From positions 820,994 through 884,993 of the forward strand of contig NZ_LT992558.1 in NCBI RefSeq assembly GCF_900258435.1: a stretch of DNA of 64,000 nt, given 5' to 3'. This stretch comes from Carnobacterium divergens (lineage in GTDB: Bacteria; Bacillota; Bacilli; Lactobacillales; Carnobacteriaceae). The translations under genes and the position numbers were made by a program. The first letter of the stretch is position 1, and every line of letters begins with the position of its first letter. This document shows positions 37,786-46,508 of the stretch, piece after piece. The notes beneath the pieces were generated by a model. It had not been told where the DNA came from and searched no databases. It saw only the letters and a list, made by a program, of their open reading frames with translations.

Positions 37786-37905
37786 TTGAAAGTGGGGATT
37801 CTCGCTGAAAAAATACATAAATTCAATAATAAAATGAACTATTTTGTTTGGCAAAGGAAATTCATCTCTAATAAGACAATTCATTACATTTTCACCTCAC
37901 ATTGA
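37786..37905 (+). CDS. Possible 39-aa small protein
   Basis: A TTG-initiated ORF with a perfect AAGGAGG site 8 bases upstream, in the 354-base gap between prfB and ftsE. The product is basic (MKVGILAEKIHKF at the start, VWQRKF in the middle) and matches no family I know. No membrane span. The strength of the ribosome binding site is the main argument; no good promoter was found and TTG is a weaker start, so it may be chance or a leader peptide for ftsEX. Confidence 0.35.
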   Translation: MKVGILAEKIHKFNNKMNYFVWQRKFISNKTIHYIFTSH

Positions 37906-37948
37906 AATATATTTGTAAAGAAAATACAACAGACTTAAATGTATATAA

Positions 37949-37957
37949 TGCTATAAT
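37949..37957 (+). promoter_or_regulatory. Extended -10 promoter of ftsEX
   Basis: TGC-TATAAT (37952-37957) about 90 bases before the ftsE ATG; weak -35. Confidence 0.6.
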
Positions 37958-38049
37958 GGATAAGCGTTGGGAAAAGTATAACTAATGAATCCTAATTTAG
38001 TAAGAAACACCTGATAATGATAGCAAAACTAGAAAAGTAAGGTGATTAT

Positions 38050-38736
38050 ATGATAGAAATGTTGAATGTCTATAAAAAATATCCAAATGGCATCACAGCT
38101 GCAAATGGTTTAACCGTTCGTATAGAACAAGGTGAATTTGTTTATGTAGTTGGTCCAAGTGGAGCGGGGAAATCAACCTTTATAAAAATGATGTATCGTG
38201 AAGAAAAAGCTTCAAAAGGCAGTATTAAAGTAGGAGATTTTGATCTTGTAACAATGAAAGATCGTGACGTACCATTCTTAAGACGTCATGTGGGCGTTGT
38301 TTTCCAAGATTTCAAATTATTACCAAGACTAACTGTCTATGAGAATATTGCATATGCAATGGAAGTTGTTGAAAAAAATCCTAAAATTATCAAAAAACGT
38401 GTACTAGAAGTTCTTGATTTAGTTGGATTAAAACATAAAGTTAGAATGTTTCCAACAGAGCTTTCTGGAGGAGAACAACAACGAATTGCGATTGCAAGAG
38501 CGATTGCAAATATGCCGCGAGTATTGATTGCAGATGAGCCAACGGGTAACCTTGATCCAGATACATCATGGGAAATCATGAATATCTTAGAAGAAATCAA
38601 CAATCAAGGCACAACAGTGGTAATGGCAACTCATAATAGTCAAATCGTAAACGTTGTAAAACACCGTGTCCTAGCGGTTGAAAATGGACGAATTGTCCGA
38701 GATCAATTGGAAGGGGATTATGGTTATGAAGGTTAG
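38050..38736 (+). CDS. ftsE: Cell division ATP-binding protein FtsE
   Basis: 228 residues of the ABC ATPase class: Walker A GPSGAGKST, Q-loop VFQDFKLLP, signature LSGGEQQR, Walker B VLIADEPTGNLDPDTS and the H-loop ATHNS. With FtsX it forms a membrane complex that uses ATP to activate peptidoglycan hydrolases at the division site. GTAAGGTG precedes the ATG. It overlaps ftsX by 11 bases. Confidence 0.97.
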   Translation: MIEMLNVYKKYPNGITAANGLTVRIEQGEFVYVVGPSGAGKSTFIKMMYREEKASKGSIKVGDFDLVTMKDRDVPFLRRHVGVVFQDFKLLPRLTVYENIAYAMEVVEKNPKIIKKRVLEVLDLVGLKHKVRMFPTELSGGEQQRIAIARAIANMPRVLIADEPTGNLDPDTSWEIMNILEEINNQGTTVVMATHNSQIVNVVKHRVLAVENGRIVRDQLEGDYGYEG

Positions 38737-39613
38737 AACGTTTAAGAGACACGCTGTTGAGAGTTTAAAAAGTTTAAAAAGAAATGGATGGATGTCTATT
38801 GCAGCAGTCAGTGCTGTAACCGTTACTTTACTATTAGTAGGTTCATTTATCTCAATTCTTTTAAATGTCAATAAGTTGGCAACGGATGTTGAAAATGATG
38901 TAAGTGTTCGTGTTTACATTGATTTAGCAGCTACTAAAGAACAAAAAGATACACTAAAAACAGATTTAAAAAAGTTATCTAATGTTGATAAAATCGAGTA
39001 TTCAAGTCGTGAGCAAGAATTAGATAAAGTAGTCGGAAGTTACGGATCAGAATTTAATCTATTCGGTGGCGACGACAATCCATTATTTGATGTTTATGTC
39101 GTAAGTACTGAATCACCAAGAGATACTGAAAAAGTAGCTAAAGCTGCTGAAAAATTAGACAATGTCGCTAAAGTCAATTACGGAGGCGCACAAGCTAAAA
39201 AATTATTCAACTTTGTTTCAGCCGTTCGAAATATTGGTGGAATTATTATTATTGCATTATTATTAGTTGCAATGTTCTTAATTTCAAATACCATTCGAAT
39301 TACAATTTTATCTCGTCGTACTGAGATTGAAATTATGAAATTAGTCGGTGCAACAAACGGATTTATCAGATGGCCATTCTTCTTAGAAGGAGCTTGGATT
39401 GGGTTCTTCGGAGCAATCATTCCAATTGCAATCTTAAGTTTTGTTTATGTAGCAGCTTACGATTTTGTAACAAAAGTCTTACAGGGAACATATTTTGCAT
39501 TACTAGCACCACAGCCATTTTTATACCAAATTGGTGGATTACTATTAGCTCTCGGTGTTTTCATCGGAGCCTTCGGATCATTGCTTTCAATGAGAAGATT
39601 CTTAAAAGTATAA
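38726..39613 (+). CDS. ftsX: Cell division protein FtsX
   Basis: 295 residues from ATG 38726, which is 8 bases after AAGGGGA; ATG 38720 is too close to that site. One N-terminal helix (VTVTLLLVGSFISILL), a large extracellular domain (residues about 60-160) and three C-terminal helices give the FtsX topology. The extracellular loop contacts a coiled-coil hydrolase in streptococci (PcsB) and Bacillus (CwlO). The next gene encodes just such a coiled-coil NlpC/P60 protein, so the partner is probably encoded here. Confidence 0.95.
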   Translation: MKVRTFKRHAVESLKSLKRNGWMSIAAVSAVTVTLLLVGSFISILLNVNKLATDVENDVSVRVYIDLAATKEQKDTLKTDLKKLSNVDKIEYSSREQELDKVVGSYGSEFNLFGGDDNPLFDVYVVSTESPRDTEKVAKAAEKLDNVAKVNYGGAQAKKLFNFVSAVRNIGGIIIIALLLVAMFLISNTIRITILSRRTEIEIMKLVGATNGFIRWPFFLEGAWIGFFGAIIPIAILSFVYVAAYDFVTKVLQGTYFALLAPQPFLYQIGGLLLALGVFIGAFGSLLSMRRFLKV

Positions 39614-39664
39614 ATTAAACAAAAAAATAAAAAAATCATAAGGGTCAGATAGGAGAATAACTAC

Positions 39665-40837
39665 GTGAATAAGAAAATCATAACTTTAGCAGTCATTGGA
39701 ACAATCGGGTTAGGAACATTGGTAGCACCTTTTAGTGCATCAGCATCAGTTGATGAGGATATTACCAAAGCATCATCAAAAGTAACTGAAATTTCTGGTA
39801 AACAAGCAGATGCTAAAAAAGAATTAGCTAGCGTAACAGATTCTATTACTGAAAATGAAGCATCAGCAAAAGATTTAGTTGCTGAAATGCAATCAACTCA
39901 AAATGAATTAAAAACATTAAAAGCTGATATTGATACTTTAAATGAAAAAATTGCAGGACGTGAAGATAAGTTAAAAGAACAAGCGCGTACCATTCAAGTC
40001 AATGGAGATACACAAAACTATCTTGATTTTGTATTATCTGCGGAGTCTTTAAGCGACGTTGTTGGACGAGTTGATGTTGTTTCTCAAATGGTTTCAGCTA
40101 ACCAAACATTAGTGAAAGACCAAAAAGCAGATCAAGAATCAGTAGCTGCTAAACAAAAAGAAACTGAGAAAAAAGCAAATGAGCAAACAATGTTAGCTGC
40201 TAAATTAGAAGCGGCTAAAGCTAGCTTAGAACAACAAAAACTTTCAAAAGAAGCCGTTGTTGCTTCACTTGCTTCAGAACAAGCTTCTGCAGAAAGTGAA
40301 AAAGCTACTTTCTTAACTCAAAAATCAGATGCTGAAAAAGCTGCTAAAGCAATTCAAACGGCAAATGAAGCAAAACCAGTTGCTGCAGCATCAAACGTAA
40401 GCAATAATGAAGCACCAACACCTGTATCTAACGGTTCAGCACCAGTTGCTAAACCAACAGCACCTGCTGCTGGCGGACGTTGGGGAACAGTTAGTGCTGC
40501 TGCTTACGGCGTTGCAGGCACACCATACTTATATGGTGGAACAACAACTGCTGGATTTGACTGCTCTGGTTTCACAATGTATGCATTTGCTGCTGCAGGT
40601 GTCAGCCTACCACGTGTTGCAAGTGCACAATATGCTGCAACAAGTCGTGTTTCTCAAGCAGAAGCACAACCTGGTGATTTAGTATTCTTCAACCAATCTG
40701 GCTCAATTGATCACGTTGGAATTTACATTGGCAACGGCCAATTTATCGGTTCTCAAAGTTCAAGTGGAGTGGCTGTAGCGTCAATTTCGCCATACTACTG
40801 GGCTAAATACCTTGTTGGTTTTGGTCGCGTAAACTAA
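39665..40837 (+). CDS. Secreted coiled-coil NlpC/P60 endopeptidase (SagA/PcsB-like)
   Basis: 390 residues from GTG. A signal peptide (about residues 1-27, cleavage near SASA) leads into a long Gln/Glu/Lys-rich coiled coil (about 30-235), a Pro/Ala linker, and an NlpC/P60 domain with the catalytic Cys of FDCSGFTMYAF and His of DHVGIYIG. This layout matches enterococcal SagA/P54 and functionally PcsB/CwlO, which cut stem peptides when released by FtsEX. It lies 51 bases after ftsX, supporting FtsEX control. Ends in a strong terminator. Confidence 0.93.
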   Translation: MNKKIITLAVIGTIGLGTLVAPFSASASVDEDITKASSKVTEISGKQADAKKELASVTDSITENEASAKDLVAEMQSTQNELKTLKADIDTLNEKIAGREDKLKEQARTIQVNGDTQNYLDFVLSAESLSDVVGRVDVVSQMVSANQTLVKDQKADQESVAAKQKETEKKANEQTMLAAKLEAAKASLEQQKLSKEAVVASLASEQASAESEKATFLTQKSDAEKAAKAIQTANEAKPVAAASNVSNNEAPTPVSNGSAPVAKPTAPAAGGRWGTVSAAAYGVAGTPYLYGGTTTAGFDCSGFTMYAFAAAGVSLPRVASAQYAATSRVSQAEAQPGDLVFFNQSGSIDHVGIYIGNGQFIGSQSSSGVAVASISPYYWAKYLVGFGRVN

Positions 40838-40882
40838 AAATTTCTTAATTATGTAATAAATAAACCTATCCCTTATGGTTGG

Positions 40883-40927
40883 TACCAATGAACGGCGTAA
40901 ATATGCACCGTTCATTGGTATTTTTTT
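40883..40927 (+). terminator. Terminator of the ftsEX-hydrolase operon
   Basis: A perfect 13-bp stem TACCAATGAACGG with a 12-nt loop, then seven T. Confidence 0.95.
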
Positions 40928-41030
40928 GTTTTATAGTAGTTTATTTCAAAATAAAAGATTATTTCGTGATTATCTGCCAAGTATTTGCTAAAATAGAAAG
41001 TAAGTGTGATGAAAAGGAAGGATGAAGTTT

Positions 41031-42227
41031 ATGGGAGAGTGGATTAAGACGATAGTAATGATTGTCGGATTATTTTTTATTCAGCCATTATTTATTATAG
41101 GAATTATTTGGTCAATCGGCATGAGCTTAAAAAGAATTCGAACAGAGAGAAAAACTTATCGAGTAGCTATTTTTAAAGAATGGTTTGAGGTGAAAAACTT
41201 TTTATTAATGGGACTACTTCCAGGGGTAGTTGTTTCGTCAATAGTGACGATTATTGGAGTACCGTTGACAATTGAATGGATTATTTGTTACCAACTTTCA
41301 ACAATCATTCTTTTAATACTATTTGGAACGCGTTATATTCATCCAATCATCACGTTTCCAGTGACGGCGTTACTTTTAATTGTAGCCAATGGAATACTGG
41401 AAACTAATTCATCAAGTGGTTTAAACCTAATGGGTTATCATATCGATCAGTTGAATTTTTTCAATGATCATTTACTTATAAATGGTTTAGTTGTAATGTT
41501 CCTAACGTTACTTGTAACTATTTTTAGTTTAAGATTTTATAAAATGAAGCAACTATCTCCTGAATTTCTAAAAACAAGCCGTGGTAAATGGGTGGGAAGT
41601 TATTTTTTAAAACCTTTTTGGGTATTTCCTTTACTAACAATTGTACCAGGAAGTTTATTTACTGCTGTGTTTGATTGGTGGCCCGTCTTTTCGATTGGAA
41701 ATCAAACATATACCGTATTATTTTTACCAATTTTAATAGGGTTACAATTAAAAGTTCAAACTCAAATTCCCCAACAAGCTTTAAACCTTGTTGTTAAAGA
41801 TTTAATGATAGTAACAGGTGTATTAGTTGGTTTGATTGGCCTTAATATTGTTTGGCCAGCCTATACATGGATTAGTTATTTAGTTATTTTCATAGGAGCT
41901 ATCGTTGTATATTTACGTCATCGCAAGAGAGAACACAGTTGGTCTTTCTTATATGGAACAGATGACGAAGGCTTAAAAGTACTTGGAATTCGCCCAGAAA
42001 CACCAGCGGCTAAAATGAAGTTGACTGTTGGGGACACAATCGTGACTTGTAATGATCTGCCAATAAAAACAGAAGATGATTTTTATCAAGCACTAAAAAT
42101 AAACAGCGCATACTGTCATTTAAAAATTAAACAAATTGATGGCGAGTACCGATTAGAGCAAACAGCCATTTATGAAGATTCGCCACATGAAATTGGTGTA
42201 GTGACAATTCCTGAAAAACTAATTTAA
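41031..42227 (+). CDS. MinJ-like membrane protein with C-terminal PDZ domain
   Basis: 398 residues from ATG 41031, 9 bases after AAGGAAGG; the ATG at 41022 abuts the site. Seven or eight hydrophobic helices are followed by a cytoplasmic PDZ domain (about 315-375: GLKVLGIRPETPAAKMKLTVGD). In Bacillus the neighbour of ftsEX-ctpB is minJ, a topologically similar protein linking DivIVA to MinD. Gene order and architecture support a MinJ-like division or polarity role; identity cannot be judged by eye. An extended -10 TGC-TAAAAT at 40986-40994 precedes it. Confidence 0.75.
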   Translation: MGEWIKTIVMIVGLFFIQPLFIIGIIWSIGMSLKRIRTERKTYRVAIFKEWFEVKNFLLMGLLPGVVVSSIVTIIGVPLTIEWIICYQLSTIILLILFGTRYIHPIITFPVTALLLIVANGILETNSSSGLNLMGYHIDQLNFFNDHLLINGLVVMFLTLLVTIFSLRFYKMKQLSPEFLKTSRGKWVGSYFLKPFWVFPLLTIVPGSLFTAVFDWWPVFSIGNQTYTVLFLPILIGLQLKVQTQIPQQALNLVVKDLMIVTGVLVGLIGLNIVWPAYTWISYLVIFIGAIVVYLRHRKREHSWSFLYGTDDEGLKVLGIRPETPAAKMKLTVGDTIVTCNDLPIKTEDDFYQALKINSAYCHLKIKQIDGEYRLEQTAIYEDSPHEIGVVTIPEKLI

Positions 42228-42263
42228 CTAAAAGAAACAATCAAGTTGGAGGCTAATCTTATT

Positions 42264-42980
42264 ATGAAAAGAGTTTTAATTGTTGATGATGAAGAGTCTA
42301 TTTTAACCCTGCTAGCGTTTAATTTAGAAAAAGCAGGTTACGACGTTCAAACAGCAACAGATGGTTTAGAAGGCTATGAATTAGCACTAAAAAATAAATA
42401 TGCTTTTATTATTTTAGATTTAATGTTGCCTTCAATGGATGGAATGGAAGTTTGTAAGAAATTAAGACAAGAAAAAATAGAGACACCAATTATGATTTTA
42501 ACAGCCAAAGACGACGAGCTGGAAAAAATCATTGGTTTAGAGCTAGGTGCAGATGATTATATGACAAAACCTTTTAGCCCACGTGAAGTTTTAGCGCGGA
42601 TGAAAGCCATTATGCGACGTGTGCATTCAAAAGGAAAAGTTGAAGAAGAAAAAGAAAATTTAAAAGAAGAACTAGTTGAAATTACGATTGGTGAAATTAA
42701 AATTTTCCCGGAATTATACGAAGTAATCGTGCGAGAAAAACCAATAGAAGTTACGCCAAAAGAATTTGAGTTATTGTTATATATGATGAAACGAGTAAAT
42801 CGAATTTTAAGTCGTGAACAATTATTAGATGCAATTTGGAACTTTGATTACGCTGGAGAGACTCGAATTGTTGATGTTCATATTAGCCACTTAAGAGAAA
42901 AAATTGAATTAGATACAAAAAATCCAGCTTATATTCGGACCGTTCGTGGTTTTGGATACAAGTTTGAGGTTCCTAAATGA
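42264..42980 (+). CDS. phoP: Phosphate response regulator, OmpR family
   Basis: 238 residues from ATG 42264. Receiver domain with acidic VDDEES, phospho-acceptor Asp in FIILDLMLPSMDG, Thr of LTAKDDE and Lys of MTKPFSPRE; then an OmpR winged helix (EVTPKEFELLLYMMKRVN, RTVRGFGYKFE). Overlaps phoR by 4 bases (ATGA). Pho boxes before both pstS genes downstream make it the probable PhoP. A TTGGAGG site lies upstream. Confidence 0.92.
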   Translation: MKRVLIVDDEESILTLLAFNLEKAGYDVQTATDGLEGYELALKNKYAFIILDLMLPSMDGMEVCKKLRQEKIETPIMILTAKDDELEKIIGLELGADDYMTKPFSPREVLARMKAIMRRVHSKGKVEEEKENLKEELVEITIGEIKIFPELYEVIVREKPIEVTPKEFELLLYMMKRVNRILSREQLLDAIWNFDYAGETRIVDVHISHLREKIELDTKNPAYIRTVRGFGYKFEVPK

Positions 42981-44752
42981 TGAAAAAATTACAATTTCGT
43001 ATTTTAGCAATTTTTATTTTACTATTTAGCTTGCTAAGTTTATGTATTGGAATTTTTTCAAGTTCATTATTGAAAGAATATGCTCTTGAAACACAAAGTA
43101 GCCAGTTAGTTGAAAACGCTAAAACAATTCGTAGTTTAATTGATCAAACCAAGTTAGATACACGTAACTTTGGTGAAATAAAACAACAATTGAACCATAT
43201 AGAAAAACATGACAATGAACGAATTACATTGATAAGCCTTGACGGGACAGTGCAATATGAATCTGATAAGACTAATAAAGTGATCGAGAATCATTTGAAA
43301 CGACCTGAAATTCAAGAAGTTCTAAAAGGCAAATCAGAGGCTATTTCAGAACGTTCGAGTACAACCTCTAAAACAACGCTTTATTATGTTGCGGTGCCAT
43401 TAACCAATACGTCAGGGCAACTAGTAGGTGTATTGCGATTATCTAAGCCAATTGCTGAAATGACACAACTAAATAAGCAAATTAAACTTTCATTGTTCAT
43501 CTTTATTATTGGTGTCATGATTTTGGGAATTATTTTAACCTTAGTCACTACTAAAAGAATTGTGAAGCCTATTGAAGAAGTAATGAGTGTTGCAACCGAT
43601 TTATCTGAAAATCGTTATCACAATCGATACAATGGCAAAGGATACGGTGAAATTGCTGAGTTAGGTTCAGTTATCAATCATCTAGCGAACAGCCTAGAAG
43701 ATCAAATGTTTGAAATTGCTCAAAACGATGAACGAATCAATAGTCTCATTAATCATTTGGTTATTGGGGTTATGCTGTTAGACGATGAACGAAAAGTTCA
43801 GTTGATGAACCCTGCAATGGAAGGCATCTTAGGAGAAAAACTAACTGATTTGTTAGGGAAATCCTACGTAGAAGCGACTAAAAGTTATGGTTTAAGTCAA
43901 ATTATTGAACAAGGTTATCGACAAAAGAAACCTCAAAATAATGAAATTTATTTTTATTATCCAGAAGAGCATATTGTGGATGCCAATATTGTGCCAATCA
44001 CAGGTAAAAATAAAGGCGAATTGAATATGATTGTTTTGTTATATGACATTACTGAAATCCGAAAACTGGAAAAAGTTAAAAGTGATTTTGTTACCAATGC
44101 GTCTCACGAGTTGAGAACACCAGTTACAGCTTTAAAAGGATTTTCTGAAACTTTATTAGACGGAGCGATGGAAGATAAAACGGTTTTAAAGCAATTTTTA
44201 GAGATTATGTATACGGAAAGCAGTCGCTTAGATCTTTTAGTTAACGATATTTTAGAATTGTCCAAACTAGAACAAAAACAAGTTCCATTAAAAATTGAAC
44301 AAATTAATGTTCAGGAAGCAATTCTATCAAGTTTTAGATTAGTAAAAAAAGAAGCAGAACAAAAGAAAATGTCGTTAATTCTGACGGATACAGAAATTAC
44401 CTATTTAAATGGGGACATCAGTCGATTAAAACAAATTCTTACCAATTTAATCAGCAACGCCATTGCCTATACCGGAATAGGTGGGGAAATTGAAGTGACG
44501 GTTACCAAAACTTTAACTGAAGCGATTATTGAAGTAACTGATAATGGGATGGGAATACCAGAAGATGAATTAGACCGAATTTTTGAGCGTTTTTATCGAG
44601 TTGATAAAGCTCGAAGTCGAAATTCAGGTGGAACAGGATTAGGTTTATCAATTGTAAAATATTTGGTTGAAAATTTTAATGGAACGATTGAAGTAACCAG
44701 TAAACTTGGGTTAGGCACCACCTTTACAGTTCGATTGCCGTTTCAAGATTGA
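42977..44752 (+). CDS. phoR: Phosphate sensor histidine kinase
   Basis: 591 residues: helix 1 at about 9-28, an extracellular sensor loop (29-160), helix 2 near 170-190, a HAMP linker, a PAS domain (about 245-355), HisKA with the phospho-acceptor His in NASHELRTPVTALKGF, and HATPase motifs NLISNAIAY, DNGMGIPEDE, GGTGLGLSIV. This is the PhoR/WalK-like plan of Gram-positive kinases. Its start overlaps phoP (ATGA). It lies upstream of pst, supporting a phosphate role, and ends in a strong terminator. Confidence 0.92.
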   Translation: MMKKLQFRILAIFILLFSLLSLCIGIFSSSLLKEYALETQSSQLVENAKTIRSLIDQTKLDTRNFGEIKQQLNHIEKHDNERITLISLDGTVQYESDKTNKVIENHLKRPEIQEVLKGKSEAISERSSTTSKTTLYYVAVPLTNTSGQLVGVLRLSKPIAEMTQLNKQIKLSLFIFIIGVMILGIILTLVTTKRIVKPIEEVMSVATDLSENRYHNRYNGKGYGEIAELGSVINHLANSLEDQMFEIAQNDERINSLINHLVIGVMLLDDERKVQLMNPAMEGILGEKLTDLLGKSYVEATKSYGLSQIIEQGYRQKKPQNNEIYFYYPEEHIVDANIVPITGKNKGELNMIVLLYDITEIRKLEKVKSDFVTNASHELRTPVTALKGFSETLLDGAMEDKTVLKQFLEIMYTESSRLDLLVNDILELSKLEQKQVPLKIEQINVQEAILSSFRLVKKEAEQKKMSLILTDTEITYLNGDISRLKQILTNLISNAIAYTGIGGEIEVTVTKTLTEAIIEVTDNGMGIPEDELDRIFERFYRVDKARSRNSGGTGLGLSIVKYLVENFNGTIEVTSKLGLGTTFTVRLPFQD

Positions 44753-44795
44753 AAAAAGTCATTAAAATAGGCACCTATTTTAATGACTTTTTTTG
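44752..44795 (+). terminator. Terminator of phoPR
   Basis: A nearly 20-bp stem AAAAAAGTCATTAAAATAGG closing on a tiny loop, then T run. Confidence 0.9.
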
Positions 44796-44857
44796 TATAA
44801 AATAACAATATAATAAAATAAGGTTTTTAAATAGAATCAAAGCAGAAAAAAAATAAG

Positions 44858-44889
44858 CCTCAATTTAGTTTAATTGAGAGGGTTTTTTT
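44858..44889 (+). terminator. Second terminator-like hairpin after phoR
   Basis: CTCAATT pairs with AATTGAG, followed by AGGGTTTTTTT. It has no gene of its own upstream, so it may end a short RNA or back up the first terminator. Confidence 0.55.
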
Positions 44890-45005
44890 AGAAATATAAT
44901 AAAAAGAGCAACGATAAGTAACTAATAATAAAATAAATCAAATGAATCACATACTAATGGAAATGAACGAGTAATGCCAATAGTATAAAATAACATTAAA
45001 AAATA
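44890..45005. other. AT-rich intergenic stretch between hairpins
   Basis: No supported ORF or recognised RNA. Very A-rich with scattered TATAAT-like words, which have no value as promoters on their own here. Confidence 0.3.
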
Positions 45006-45036
45006 AAAAAGACTCTCTTTTTAAGAGAGTCTTTTT
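45006..45036. terminator. Bidirectional terminator of the 44-aa gene
   Basis: AAAAAGACTCTC pairs with GAGAGTCTTTTT. It lies 51 bases beyond the stop of the minus-strand small ORF and has T runs on both strands. Confidence 0.85.
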
Positions 45037-45086
45037 AAAGGGGAGTTAAATAAATAAGTTGTTACAAAAATCGTGTAAGTAGTTAT

Positions 45087-45221
45087 TTATTTTTTTGATG
45101 AAACTTTCTTGCTGTCTGTTTTACTTGAATGAGCTGTTGTGTTTTTAGCGTAAAGGGGCGCCTTTTTCACAATCGATTCAATTAATCCATCAACAAAACT
45201 TTGATTTTTTTCCATGCTCAT
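45087..45221 (-). CDS. Small 44-aa lysine-rich protein
   Basis: No ORF over 60 residues covers this. On the minus strand, AAGGAGGA sits 6 bases before ATG (complement 45219-45221), giving a 44-residue product: an N-terminal helix-like part (SFVDGLIESIVKKAPLYAK) and a Lys/Ser/Thr-rich tail ending SSKK. A consensus-spaced promoter lies upstream (next entry) and a strong terminator downstream, so it is a complete transcription unit. Placed between phoPR and the Pho-box of pstS1, opposite in strand. No family recognised; the basic tail suggests binding to nucleic acid or acidic wall polymer, as pure inference. Confidence 0.75.
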   Translation of the reverse strand: MSMEKNQSFVDGLIESIVKKAPLYAKNTTAHSSKTDSKKVSSKK

Positions 45222-45269
45222 GATTCCTCCTTAAGAAAAAGATTAAAGCATCTATCAGTTGTGTAACTT

Positions 45270-45298
45270 AGAATAACATAAAAAAATTAAAAAAACAA
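45270..45298 (-). promoter_or_regulatory. Promoter of the 44-aa gene
   Basis: On the minus strand: TTGTTT (complement 45293-45298), a 17-base spacer ending TGT, and TATTCT (complement 45270-45275). Confidence 0.6.
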
Positions 45299-45391
45299 AA
45301 TAAAAACACAATCACAAAGCGTTGTAAAATAAGATGAGAATAACTATTTATTAATAGATAGAACAAAGAGGTGAGCTTATTGTAAATCGCC

Positions 45392-45445
45392 TTTACATAA
45401 AATTTACAAAAGGAGAGAATAGATTTTACAATGTTAAGGTATGAT
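45392..45445 (+). promoter_or_regulatory. Pho box and promoter of pstS1
   Basis: TTTACA occurs at 45392, 45403 and 45425, exact copies at 11 and 22 bases, the one-turn phasing of PhoP sites in Gram-positive bacteria. TATGAT at 45440-45445 is the -10, with the repeats where the -35 would be. This predicts PhoP-dependent activation in phosphate starvation. Confidence 0.85.
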
Positions 45446-45489
45446 AGAGATGAATTGTCTGATTAAGATAAAAAGGAGGTTTTATTTAG

Positions 45490-46356
45490 ATGAAATTAAA
45501 AAAAACTGCCCTTCTAGTATTTCTTTCTTCCCTATTTTTAGTAGCAGCATGTGGAGGAAAAGGTGTTGACCGCGGCGAATCAATTACTGTAGTTGGTTCT
45601 TCAGCTTTACAGCCCCTCGTGGAGGCAGCAGGTGAAGAATTTGCAACTGCTCATTTAGGTAAATTTATCAATGTTCAAGGTGGCGGAAGTGGAACAGGCT
45701 TAAGTCAGGTTGCAAGTGGTGCGGTAAATATTGGAAATTCAGATGTATTTGCTGAAGAAAAAGAAGGCATTGACGCGGCTGCACTAGTAGATCACAGAGT
45801 AGCGGTTGTTGGGATTACACCAATTGTGAATAAAGGCGTAGGAGTAAAAGAATTAACTAAAAAAGAATTACAAGATATTTTTACTGGAAAAATCAAGAAT
45901 TGGAAAGAAGTAGGCGGAAAAGATTTAAAAATAGTTATTTTAAATCGTGCAACAGGAAGTGGAACACGCTCTACTTTTGAAAAATGGGCCTTAGACGGCA
46001 AAGAAAGTATCCAGGCTCAAGAGCAAGATTCAACAGGCATGGTGCGCCAAATTGTAGGAGATACACCAGGAGCTATCAGTTATGTGGCATTTTCATACGT
46101 CAATGATACGGTTAAAGCTCTATCAATTGATGGCGTGGAACCAACAGATAAAAATGTGACAACAAATAAATGGACGATTTGGTCTTACGAGCATATGTAT
46201 ACTAAAGGAGAGCCAACAGGATTAACAAAGGATTTTATTGAATTCATTTTATCACCTGATATTCAAAAAACAGTTGTAAAAAAATTAGGGTACCTACCTT
46301 CTGCTGATATGAAAGTAACAAGAACCGTCGATGGAGTTGTCAGTCCAATTGAGTAG
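45490..46356 (+). CDS. pstS: Phosphate ABC transporter substrate-binding lipoprotein 1
   Basis: 288 residues. A lipoprotein signal peptide ends in the lipobox LVAACGG, so it is anchored outside the membrane. The periplasmic-type phosphate-binding fold shows VVGSSALQPLVE, GGGSGTGLSQV, NRATGSGTRSTFEKW and DSTGMVRQIV. It hands phosphate to PstCA. AAAGGAGGT precedes the ATG. A near-duplicate, pstS2, follows after 152 bases with its own Pho box. Confidence 0.95.
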   Translation: MKLKKTALLVFLSSLFLVAACGGKGVDRGESITVVGSSALQPLVEAAGEEFATAHLGKFINVQGGGSGTGLSQVASGAVNIGNSDVFAEEKEGIDAAALVDHRVAVVGITPIVNKGVGVKELTKKELQDIFTGKIKNWKEVGGKDLKIVILNRATGSGTRSTFEKWALDGKESIQAQEQDSTGMVRQIVGDTPGAISYVAFSYVNDTVKALSIDGVEPTDKNVTTNKWTIWSYEHMYTKGEPTGLTKDFIEFILSPDIQKTVVKKLGYLPSADMKVTRTVDGVVSPIE

Positions 46357-46363
46357 CCCTTTC

Positions 46364-46433
46364 CTTACAAAGCGAAGCGAAACTTTACAAAGAGATACAC
46401 AAAGCTTACACAAAAAGAAATCAAAATTAATAT
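46364..46433 (+). promoter_or_regulatory. Pho box and promoter of pstS2
   Basis: (T)TACA-type repeats end at 46369, 46389, 46399 and 46410, an approximately 10-11-base phase with one missing unit; TAATAT at 46428-46433 is the likely -10. More degenerate than the pstS1 box. Confidence 0.65.
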
Positions 46434-46508
46434 TCAAACCTTAAGATAAAGTTGTGGACGAGAGAAAAATAAAAGGACGTCTAACATTGCTTTGGAAAAG
46501 GATGGATA

